DNA from: Candidatus Binataceae bacterium
GTDB lineage: Bacteria; Desulfobacterota; Binatia; Binatales; Binataceae
Length of the DNA stretch: 64,000 nucleotides
Direction: 5' to 3'
NCBI GenBank assembly: GCA_035650475.1
Contig: DASRHP010000012.1
Coordinates: 794,059-858,058 of the forward strand
The notes under the pieces were generated by a model, which saw only the letters and a program-made list of their open reading frames with translations, was not told the DNA's origin and did not search any database. Position 1 is the stretch's first letter; each line of letters begins with the position of its first letter. This document shows positions 57,389-64,000 of this stretch, piece by piece. A program made the position numbers and the translations under genes.

Positions 57389-57496
57389 GCCGCGCGCTTC
57401 TACTTGCGGGAGAAAATGCAGGCCGATAGGCTGGCCGGCGAATGCCGGAGGCTTCACGCGCCAGCGACCGGCCCGAGGCTCGTTCTGGACTGATAC

Positions 57497-57832
57497 GTGT
57501 CAACGCTGATCACCGAGGAGTGCATCAACTGCGGCGCCTGCGCCCGCGAATGTCCCAACACCGCAATCTATGAGGGCGGCCAGCCGTGGGAGCTCGACGG
57601 TGTCGAGCATCCGCCCCTGCGCGAGGACATCTTTTACATCGTGCCCGACAAGTGCACGGAGTGCGTCGGCTTTCACGATCGCGAGCAGTGCGCGGTGGTG
57701 TGTCCGGTCGACTGTTGTGTCCCGGATCCCGACATCCCCGAGGAAGAAGCAGTGCTTATCGAGCGCGCGCGCCGGCTCCACCCGGAGCTGGTGTTTGTCG
57801 AGCCGTTTCCGTCGCGCTTCGGAAAGGGCTGA
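57497..57832 (+). CDS. 2[4Fe-4S] ferredoxin (YfhL/Alvin-like)
   Basis: 111 residues. The first cluster motif is CINCGACARECP; the second, CTECVGFHDREQCAVVCPVDC, has six extra residues between the second and third cysteine, as in Allochromatium-type ferredoxins. A long C-terminal helix follows (EEEAVLIERARRLHPEL). It carries low-potential electrons. GTG start with only a weak ribosome site. Its position after Mrp suggests an Fe-S gene pair. Confidence 0.92.
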   Translation: MSTLITEECINCGACARECPNTAIYEGGQPWELDGVEHPPLREDIFYIVPDKCTECVGFHDREQCAVVCPVDCCVPDPDIPEEEAVLIERARRLHPELVFVEPFPSRFGKG

Positions 57833-57910
57833 GCCGACGCTGCCCCATCGGCCGCAAGGGCGCCGGGACTCGAGCGCGTCGGGGCGCCTGTGGAAAGCGC
57901 GTGGGCGGGC

Positions 57911-57941
57911 AATTTACTTTGCGTTCGCGCTGCTATAAAAG
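57911..57941 (+). promoter_or_regulatory. Candidate extended -10 promoter of ino1
   Basis: TGCTATAAAA at 57931-57940 gives an extended -10 (TG, one base, TATAAA), with a poor -35 (AATTTA, 17 bases upstream). It is about 110 bases before the ino1 ATG. The same ten bases stand before the gene at 21272. Confidence 0.4.
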
Positions 57942-58048
57942 ACAGCGGTTATCACTTCCACTTATGCTTGGGGCGCCCCCTGATACGCTAGCATCCGGGG
58001 CCGGGCTTATAGCCGATGAGGTGGTGGTGAGTTGATGAGAAGAGGGAC

Positions 58049-59152
58049 ATGGCGAAGATTCGTGTAGCAATCGTCGGGGTAGGCAACTGCGCATCCTCCC
58101 TCCTCCAGGGAATCGAGTTCTACCGGCACGCCCAGGAAGAGGCCCGCTGTAATCCGGTGGGCCTGATGCACTACGACCTCGGCGGCTATAAGCCGGGCGA
58201 CATCGAGGTCGCCTGCGCCTTCGACATCGACGCGCGCAAGGTCGGCCGCCCGCTCGAGGACGCCTGCTTCGCGCCGCCCAACAACACCGTCACCATCTGG
58301 CGCGATCTGCCCAAGTACGGCGTCAGCGTCGAGATGGGCGAGATTCACGACGGCATCGCCGAACACATGGCGCAGTACCCGCCCGAGATGAGCTTTGTGC
58401 CGGCAAAACAGCCGCCGGTGGATATCGAGCGCCGCCTGCGCGAGAGCGGGGCGGAAGTGATGCTGTGCTACCTGCCGGTGGGCAGCCAGCGCGCGGTCGA
58501 GCGCTACGCGCGCGCCTGCCTGGCCACCGGGGTCAGCCTGCTCAACTGCATGCCGGTCTTCATTGTGTCCGACGACCGGTGGGCGGCCGAGTTCGCCGAG
58601 CGCAAGATCCCGGTGATCGGCGACGACGTCAAATCGCAGCTCGGCTCGACCATCCTCCATCGCGCGATCATGAAACTGTTCGCCGACCGCGGGATCAAGG
58701 TGCGCCACACCTACCAGCTCAACACCGGCGGCAACACCGACTTCCTCAACATGCTCGACCGCTCGCGCCTGGGCTCCAAGCGCAAGTCCAAGACCGAAGC
58801 CGTGCAGAGCGTGCTGCCCGAGCGAATGCCCGACACCGACGTCCATATCGGCCCTTCCGACTTCGTCGCCTGGCAGCGCGACAACAAGATCTGCTTCCTG
58901 CGCATCGAGGGCGAGGGCTTTGCGGGAATCCCGATCGAGCTCGAGCTCAGGATGTCGGTGCAGGATTCGCCCAACTCGGGTGGTGTTGTGATTGACGGCA
59001 TCCGCTGCCTCAAGCTGGCGCGCGACCGCAAGGTTGGCGGGCCGCTGTACTCGATCGCCGCCTACACGATGAAACATCCGCCGCGCCAGATGCCCGACGA
59101 CATCGCGCGCGAGCGGGTCGAGAAGTTCATCAGCGGCGAAATCGAGCGCTAG
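58049..59152 (+). CDS. ino1: Inositol-3-phosphate synthase
   Basis: 367 residues, the short (actinobacterial and archaeal) type. VAIVGVGNCASSLLQGIEFY is the NAD fold, VACAFDIDARKVGRPL and IPVIGDDVKSQLGSTILHRAI are conserved, and TYQLNTGGNTDFLNML is the family hallmark. It turns glucose 6-phosphate into inositol 3-phosphate, used for phosphatidylinositol or compatible solutes. Few Gram-negatives have it. AGAAGAGGGAC lies before the ATG. Confidence 0.93.
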   Translation: MAKIRVAIVGVGNCASSLLQGIEFYRHAQEEARCNPVGLMHYDLGGYKPGDIEVACAFDIDARKVGRPLEDACFAPPNNTVTIWRDLPKYGVSVEMGEIHDGIAEHMAQYPPEMSFVPAKQPPVDIERRLRESGAEVMLCYLPVGSQRAVERYARACLATGVSLLNCMPVFIVSDDRWAAEFAERKIPVIGDDVKSQLGSTILHRAIMKLFADRGIKVRHTYQLNTGGNTDFLNMLDRSRLGSKRKSKTEAVQSVLPERMPDTDVHIGPSDFVAWQRDNKICFLRIEGEGFAGIPIELELRMSVQDSPNSGGVVIDGIRCLKLARDRKVGGPLYSIAAYTMKHPPRQMPDDIARERVEKFISGEIER

Positions 59153-59192
59153 CCGGCGGTCGTCGCGCCGGCCGCCGCCGGCGACATTTTAG

Positions 59193-59909
59193 ATGAGCGA
59201 CTCCGCCAGCATCATCGCGCGGCTCTTCGACGCTGGCGCCGCCAGTTACGACGCGGTCCGGCGCAAGCTGGTCCCGTGCTTCGATGCGTTCTACGCGAGT
59301 GCCCTGGATATTATCGGCGAATGGGCGGCCGGGGCGGCGAGTCCGCCGGCCCTGCTCGACCTCGGCGCGGGCACAGGGTTGTTCTCCGCGATGGTGGCGG
59401 AGCGGCTGGCCGGCGCGAAACTCCATCTGGTCGACGCCGCGGAGGCGATGCTGGCCGAGGCGCGCCAGAGATTCGCGTCCACGCCCCACAACGTGAGCTT
59501 CGCGGTCCGCGACTATGCCGAGGGCAGTCTCGGCGGCCCGTGGGACATCGTCATCTCTGCGTTGTCGATTCATCATCTGGCCGACGACGCCAAGCGCAGG
59601 CTGTTCGCGCGCGTCTTCGACGCTCTGCAGCCGGGGGGCCTGTTCGTCAACGCCGACCAGGTGCTCGGCCCGACGCCCGTGGCCGAGGCGCGCTACCGCC
59701 GGCTGTGGGACAAGGCGGTTCTGGCCTCCGGCGTTGACCGGCGCGAGTACGAGCGCGCGGTCGAGCGAATGCGCTACGACCGATGCGCGCCGCTCGACGC
59801 CCAGCTCGACTGGATGCGTGCGGCCGGCTTCAGGGAGGTCGATTGCGCCTTCAAGCACTGGCGCTTCGCCGTCTATTTTGGCTTCCGGCCCGAGGCCCGA
59901 CGCGCCTGA
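59193..59909 (+). CDS. Class I SAM-dependent methyltransferase
   Basis: 238 residues. LLDLGAGTGLFSAMVAE is motif I, LHLVDAAEAMLAEARQRF motif II and IVISALSIHHLADDAKRRLFARVF the later motif; GLFVNADQVLG follows. Substrate unknown. It starts 40 bases after ino1, so it could methylate an inositol derivative, but that is only inference from position. Confidence 0.87.
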   Translation: MSDSASIIARLFDAGAASYDAVRRKLVPCFDAFYASALDIIGEWAAGAASPPALLDLGAGTGLFSAMVAERLAGAKLHLVDAAEAMLAEARQRFASTPHNVSFAVRDYAEGSLGGPWDIVISALSIHHLADDAKRRLFARVFDALQPGGLFVNADQVLGPTPVAEARYRRLWDKAVLASGVDRREYERAVERMRYDRCAPLDAQLDWMRAAGFREVDCAFKHWRFAVYFGFRPEARRA

Positions 59910-59986
59910 GAGCGTCCGGCACCGACGGCGCGCCCAGCGCGCCGCTCTTTCTCCGTATCCCGCTTACGCCGTAGAATTGCGCCACG

Positions 59987-61219
59987 ATGGGCGTGCTGAA
60001 GGACAAGACGATCGTGCTCGGCGTATGCGGCGGAATCGCCGCCTACAAGGCCGCCGAGCTGGTGCGGTTGCTGGTGGGGCGCGGAGCGCGGGTGCGCGTC
60101 ATGATGTCGCGCAACGCGGCCGAGTTCATCACCCCGCTCACCCTCCAGACCCTGAGCGGCAATCCGGTCGCGACCGAGACCTTCAACCTCACCCAGGAGT
60201 CCGAGATCGGCCATATCCGGCTCGCCGACAGCGCCGACGCGATCGTGATCGCGCCCGCCAGCGCGGATGTGATCGCCAAGGCCGCGGTCGGTATCGCGGA
60301 CGATATCCTGACCACCGTGCTGCTCGCCGCGCACTCGCCCGTGGCCTTCGCACCCGCGATGAACGTCCACATGTACGCCCATCCGACGGTGGCCGAGAAC
60401 CTTGCGCGGCTGCGCGCGCGCGGCGTAACGGTGGTCGAACCGGCCTCGGGCGAGCTCGCCTGCGGTTACGAGGGCAGGGGAAGGCTGGTCGAGCCCGCGG
60501 TGATCGTCGAGGAGGTCGAGCGGATGCTCTCCCCGCACGACCTCGCTTCCGAGCGCCTGCTGGTGACCGCGGGGCCGACGCAGGAGATGATCGATCCCGT
60601 GCGCTTCATCTCCAACCGCTCGACCGGCAAGATGGGCTTCGCGATCGCGCGCGCCGCGTGGCGGCGCGGCGCGCAGGTGCGGATAATCGCGGGGCCGTCG
60701 CCGCTGGCGACGCCGCACGGCGTCGAGCGAATCGACACGGTCGGCGCGGCGGAGATGCTCAGCGCGACCTCGCGCAATTTTCCGTGGTGCTCGGCGCTGG
60801 TGATGGCGGCGGCGGTGGCGGACTTTCGCCCGGCGCGGCCAGCGGCGCAGAAGATCAAGAAGAACGCGCGCGGGATGACGCTCGAGCTGGCGGCGATCGC
60901 CGACGAGATGCCGCGGCTGGCCGCGCGCAAGGGCTCGCGCATCGTGATCGGCTTCGCCGCCGAAACCGAGGAGCTTGAGCGCAACGCGCTCGACAAGCTG
61001 CGCCGCAAGAAGCTCGACCTGATCGTCGCCAACGACGTCTCGCTCAAGGACGCGGGCTTCGCCGTCGACACCAATATCGTGACGCTGATCGGCGAGGACG
61101 GCCGCCCGGTCAGCCATCCCAAGCTCAGCAAGGACGAGGTCGCCGACGTAATCCTCGACCGCCTCGTCGCGCTGCGCGCGGCCAAGTCCGGGCGCCGAAC
61201 GCTGCGCGCCGTCCGCTGA
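59987..61219 (+). CDS. coaBC: Bifunctional phosphopantothenoylcysteine decarboxylase / phosphopantothenate-cysteine ligase
   Basis: 410 residues. The CoaC half has IVLGVCGGIAAYKAAEL, the active-site His region and APAMNVHMYAHP (Asn), with the Cys in GELACGYEGRGRL. The CoaB half has VTAGPTQEMIDPVRFISNRSTGKMG split as usual, MAAAVADFRP and KIKKNA. The two halves make 4'-phosphopantetheine for coenzyme A. A final basic tail (GRRTLRAVR) is variable. Confidence 0.95.
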   Translation: MGVLKDKTIVLGVCGGIAAYKAAELVRLLVGRGARVRVMMSRNAAEFITPLTLQTLSGNPVATETFNLTQESEIGHIRLADSADAIVIAPASADVIAKAAVGIADDILTTVLLAAHSPVAFAPAMNVHMYAHPTVAENLARLRARGVTVVEPASGELACGYEGRGRLVEPAVIVEEVERMLSPHDLASERLLVTAGPTQEMIDPVRFISNRSTGKMGFAIARAAWRRGAQVRIIAGPSPLATPHGVERIDTVGAAEMLSATSRNFPWCSALVMAAAVADFRPARPAAQKIKKNARGMTLELAAIADEMPRLAARKGSRIVIGFAAETEELERNALDKLRRKKLDLIVANDVSLKDAGFAVDTNIVTLIGEDGRPVSHPKLSKDEVADVILDRLVALRAAKSGRRTLRAVR

Positions 61220-61230
61220 GCCTCCCGCAC

Positions 61231-62295
61231 GTGCTCGCAAAGGCGCTGGCGTGCGCCACGCTCGTGGCCATGGTGCTGGCGGTCGGAAGTGCGGCGGCCG
61301 GCGAGGGCGCGTGCGGGCCGTTTGGCGACGCACCAGCCAAGCTGCTGGGCGCGGACAAGCCCTCCTGCGGCGACGGCGAACTGCTTGGGCCGTGGCGGGA
61401 TGGCGACGGCGCCCAGCGCTACGCCTGCCTGTTCGCCCCGGCGTCGGCCTCGCGGCAGAACCGCCTGCCACTGGTGGTTTACCTTCATCCCTCGCTGTTC
61501 GGCCCGACCACGGCAAGCCAGGCTGGGCTGCTGGACCTCGCGGCGAAATATGCGCTGAGCGGCGATCCCAAACGGCCGGGGTTTGTCGTGCTCGCGCCAC
61601 AAGGCCGCAACACCACCCACTACTATCCACATCCCGACCGCAGCGGCAGCGGCTGGGACAACTGGTACCGGCAGCTCAACCCGGCGGGCGACGTCAGGAT
61701 TGGCGCGACCGTCTATCGCGAGAACGCCGACGCGGCGGCGATTGATCACTTCGTAGCGGAGGCCGCGGCGAGCGGCAGGGTCGATTCGCGGCGGATTTAC
61801 GTCACGGGATGGTCCAATGGCGCAGCGATGGCGCTGCTCTACGCGCTCAACCGGCCCAATATCGCGGCGGCGGCGGTCTATTCGGCGCCCGACCCCTTTG
61901 GGGCGTTCGGCGACCCGTGCCCACAGGCGCCGGTAGCGGACCCGGCGACGAGCGTCCGGCACATTCAGATCTTCAATCCGCGGCTGCCCGTGATGCACGT
62001 GCACAATAGCTGCGATATCGCGGGCCTCTGTCCCAACGGCGAGCGGCTGGCGACCGAGCTGCGCGCCGCCGGCGTCAGCCTCGACGATGTGATCATCGAC
62101 GGCGCCGGCAAGCGCGTGGATGCGTGCTGGTCATGGTGCGGGGACAATCCTGACGGCGACCTGAGCCTGTTGCGCAATCCGATCGGATGGACGCTGGGGG
62201 TCAGCCGCCACAACCGGTGGCCGAAGCAATGGACGCCCGCGATGCTCGACTTTCTGCGCGCCCATCCGCTCCGTCCCACCGCAGTGCCGTTCTGA
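61231..62295 (+). CDS. Secreted esterase, polyhydroxybutyrate depolymerase-like
   Basis: 354 residues. A signal peptide (LACATLVAMVLAVGSAAAGEG) is followed by LPLVVYLHPSLFG, VLAPQGRNTTHYYPH, VTGWSNGAAMALLYAL (nucleophile Ser in GWSNG) and LPVMHVHNSCDIAGLC. These fit the LpqC/feruloyl esterase/PHB depolymerase group. Several Cys pairs suggest disulfides. GTG start 11 bases after coaBC. Substrate could be polyesters or feruloyl esters. Confidence 0.75.
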   Translation: MLAKALACATLVAMVLAVGSAAAGEGACGPFGDAPAKLLGADKPSCGDGELLGPWRDGDGAQRYACLFAPASASRQNRLPLVVYLHPSLFGPTTASQAGLLDLAAKYALSGDPKRPGFVVLAPQGRNTTHYYPHPDRSGSGWDNWYRQLNPAGDVRIGATVYRENADAAAIDHFVAEAAASGRVDSRRIYVTGWSNGAAMALLYALNRPNIAAAAVYSAPDPFGAFGDPCPQAPVADPATSVRHIQIFNPRLPVMHVHNSCDIAGLCPNGERLATELRAAGVSLDDVIIDGAGKRVDACWSWCGDNPDGDLSLLRNPIGWTLGVSRHNRWPKQWTPAMLDFLRAHPLRPTAVPF

Positions 62296-62307
62296 GGCGC
62301 ACAAGCT

Positions 62308-63507
62308 TCAAATCACCTTGCGGGCCCGCAACCCGGCGAGCGCTGCGTCATCGAGCCCAAGCTCGGAGCGGTAAAAATCATCAGTGTCGGCGCCGAGCGC
62401 GGGCGCGCACGAGCGCGGCTCCGCAGCTTCGGCATTCATCCTCAGCGGCGAGGTCCAGATCGTGATCCGCCCCAGGCGGGGGTCGTCGATCTCACGCAAC
62501 ATCCCGCGCTCGTGCAGATGGGCGTCGGTCATCACCTCGTCCAGCTCCTTGACGATGCCGCAAAAGACGTCGGCGGCGCCGAGCGCCGTCATCAACTCCT
62601 GGCGCGTATGGGCCCGCGTCCAGTTCGAGACCAGCTCGTCAACCTCGTCGATACGTTTGGCGCGCGCGCGGACGTTGACGAAGCGCGGATCGTCGGCTAG
62701 TTCCGGCCGGCCCATCAGCTCGCACAACCGGCGCCATCGATGATGGTCGGCAGCAAGGATCAGCACGTAGCCGTCGCGCGCGGGATATACATTGTACGGC
62801 ACGATCACGCCGCCGGCGGAGCGATTGCCGTCGCGCGTGCTCCGGATTCCCATCCCGTAGTGCGCGCCAATATGCGTTGTCAGCGTGGGCACCACCGCAT
62901 CCTGGAGCGCGACCTCGACCAGCGTGCCCTCGCCGGTGCGGTCGCGATGACGCAGGGCGGCTAGGATAGCGGCGGCCAGATGGACGCCGCCGAGCATGTC
63001 CACCACCGCCGGCCCGGCCTTCATCGGGGGCCCGTCGGCCTCGCCGGTGGTCGCCAGCACGCCGCTCATCGCCTGCACCACCGGGTCGAAGGCGGGCAGG
63101 TCGCGGTAGGGGCCGCTGAGCCCGTAGCCTTTGCCGGTCGCGTAGATGAGCCGCGGATTGAGCGCGTGCAGGACGTCCCAGCCCACTCCGAAGCCCTCCA
63201 TTGCGCCGTAGGCGTAATTCTCGACTACGACATCGGCGCGCGCGGCCAGGCGCTTGAAGATCTCGCCTCCATCTTCGCTCTTGAGATTGAGGGTTATCGA
63301 GCGCTTGTTGACGTTGAGGATCGCGAAGCCCAGGCTGATCTCGCGCTCCGGGGCGCGGTACAGCGCGCGCATGCCCTCGCCGTGGCCGGGCGGCTCGATC
63401 TTGATCACGTCCGCCCCGAGGTAGGAGAGCAGCAGCGTCCCGTACGGGCCGTTGTAAAAGTGGGTCAGATCGAGCACGCGGATGTCGTCGAGTGGAAGAG
63501 CCGGCAC
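62308..63507 (-). CDS. CoA-transferase family III protein
   Basis: 399 residues. LPLDDIRVLDLTHFYNGPYG, LLSYLGADVIKIEPPGHGE, SITLNLKSEDGGEIFKRL, ADVVVENYAYG and the catalytic Asp in LPAFDPVVQAMSGV with GPAVVDMLGG are diagnostic. The family transfers CoA between carboxylic acids without free acyl intermediates. The GTG at 63507 matches the family start; a GTG at 63558 is possible. A second such gene begins just downstream of the window on the same strand. Confidence 0.9.
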   Translation of the reverse strand: MPALPLDDIRVLDLTHFYNGPYGTLLLSYLGADVIKIEPPGHGEGMRALYRAPEREISLGFAILNVNKRSITLNLKSEDGGEIFKRLAARADVVVENYAYGAMEGFGVGWDVLHALNPRLIYATGKGYGLSGPYRDLPAFDPVVQAMSGVLATTGEADGPPMKAGPAVVDMLGGVHLAAAILAALRHRDRTGEGTLVEVALQDAVVPTLTTHIGAHYGMGIRSTRDGNRSAGGVIVPYNVYPARDGYVLILAADHHRWRRLCELMGRPELADDPRFVNVRARAKRIDEVDELVSNWTRAHTRQELMTALGAADVFCGIVKELDEVMTDAHLHERGMLREIDDPRLGRITIWTSPLRMNAEAAEPRSCAPALGADTDDFYRSELGLDDAALAGLRARKVI

Positions 63508-63633
63508 AGTCGCACCCCCGGGCGCGCGGCGAAGGTGTGGGATGCCGCGCGCACTCACGCCCCCTTATAGCAGAGGCGACGCGCCGCTGTAGCGCGCCGC
63601 CTCTGGATCAGGCTTTGCCCAGGCGCCGCGGCG

Positions 63634-64000
63634 TCAGGCGACGATCCCGGCCTTGCGCAGCCGGTTGATTTCGTCGCTCGACATCCCGAGCAGCGAGCGC
63701 AGGACGTCGTCAGTATCGGCGCCGCGCAGCGGGGCGGGGCTGCGGACCTCGCAGGGCGTGCCGGACATCTTCCATGGGATTCCGGCGTGCTTACGGCGCC
63801 CGACCTCTGGATGCTCGAGCTGCACCAGGTAGCCGCGCTCGATCAAGTGGCGATCCTCGGCAAGATCGCGGTTGCTCATCGACGGAAAGGCGGCGACACC
63901 CGCGCGCTGAAGGGTTTCCGCCGCTTCCCACTTGTCGCGCTCGCGCGTCCAGGCCGAGATGATCTCGTCGAGCGCGGCCTCGTTACGCTTGCGCAGGGCG
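63634..64000 (-). CDS. CoA-transferase family III, C-terminal part (cut by window edge)
   Basis: The frame stays open to the window end, so only the last ~120 residues are here. IISAWTRERDKWEAAETLQRAG, MSNRDLAEDRHLIERGYLVQLEHPEVG and APLRGADTDDVLRSLLGMS are the C-terminal half of the family, with the typical remark PAPxLGxxTDxVL. It precedes the other CoA-transferase on the same strand. The pair could form a heteromer or act on related acids. Confidence 0.87.
   Translation of the reverse strand, partial: ALRKRNEAALDEIISAWTRERDKWEAAETLQRAGVAAFPSMSNRDLAEDRHLIERGYLVQLEHPEVGRRKHAGIPWKMSGTPCEVRSPAPLRGADTDDVLRSLLGMSSDEINRLRKAGIVA

Overview
The window is a 64 kb piece of a GC-rich bacterial chromosome (roughly two-thirds G+C by eye, with strong G/C third-position bias) and carries about 70 protein genes. 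The organism is Gram-negative by inference: there is an outer-envelope style set of lipoproteins, NlpD-like M23 peptidase with pcm, a FecR-domain protein and a Spy/CpxP-like protein. Several luciferase-like (LLM) flavin oxidoreductases, CoA-transferase family III genes, an AidB-like acyl-CoA dehydrogenase and an actinobacterial-type inositol-phosphate synthase fit an uncultivated deltaproteobacteria-related lineage such as Ca. Binatota, but this is an inference from gene content only. There is no rRNA, CRISPR array or complete mobile element.

Layout. 1-1.7 kb: end of an acyl-CoA dehydrogenase, archease, isochorismatase-like hydrolase. 1.7-3.7 kb: a thiS-thiG-thiE operon on the minus strand, with a readable promoter, a TPP riboswitch and a terminator hairpin directly against the thiS start codon. 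3.7-10.6 kb: alr, purH, purD, tsaC-like, DUF1015 and a histidine phosphatase on the plus strand. 10.6-17.2 kb, minus strand: cation efflux, apt, then an envelope group (unknown exported protein, FecR protein ending in 30 prolines, putative metzincin lipoprotein, LysM/M23 peptidase, pcm). 17.4-22.5 kb: alpha/beta hydrolase, two tandem LLM oxidoreductase paralogues, a small secreted protein, a TPR protein. 23.2-25.9 kb: a compositionally distinct segment (hydrolase, SDR, broken transporter) bounded by a degenerate and an intact tRNA-Gly(CCC) in direct orientation.

26-34 kb: YcbK-like protein, then a tightly packed plus-strand operon (deoxyhypusine-synthase-like protein, SAM hydrolase, site-2 protease, dCMP deaminase, HIT protein, heme lipoprotein, PH-like membrane protein), then DUF488, DUF2182 and DUF1326 on the minus strand. 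34.4-36.2 kb: a three-gene operon (diiron protein, SCP2-like protein, small membrane protein) in which the first and third genes carry in-frame stops and the third also a frameshift. 36.4-40 kb: XdhC and MocA-like molybdenum cofactor genes and an ECF sigma / anti-sigma / Spy-like unit. 40.5-50.4 kb: two coupled alpha/beta hydrolases, pobA, GNAT, DipZ-like thioredoxin, sirtuin, a GT39-type glycosyltransferase, CDGSH protein, EamA transporter, uppP. 50.5-64 kb: LysM lipoprotein, FAD oxidoreductase, glyA, a third LLM oxidoreductase, VOC protein, Mrp/ApbC, ferredoxin, ino1, methyltransferase, coaBC, secreted esterase and two CoA-transferases, the last cut by the window edge.

The best leads for something unusual are the tRNA-Gly-bounded segment, the interrupted diiron operon, the lipoprotein with an intact metzincin zinc motif, and the 30-proline tail on the FecR protein.
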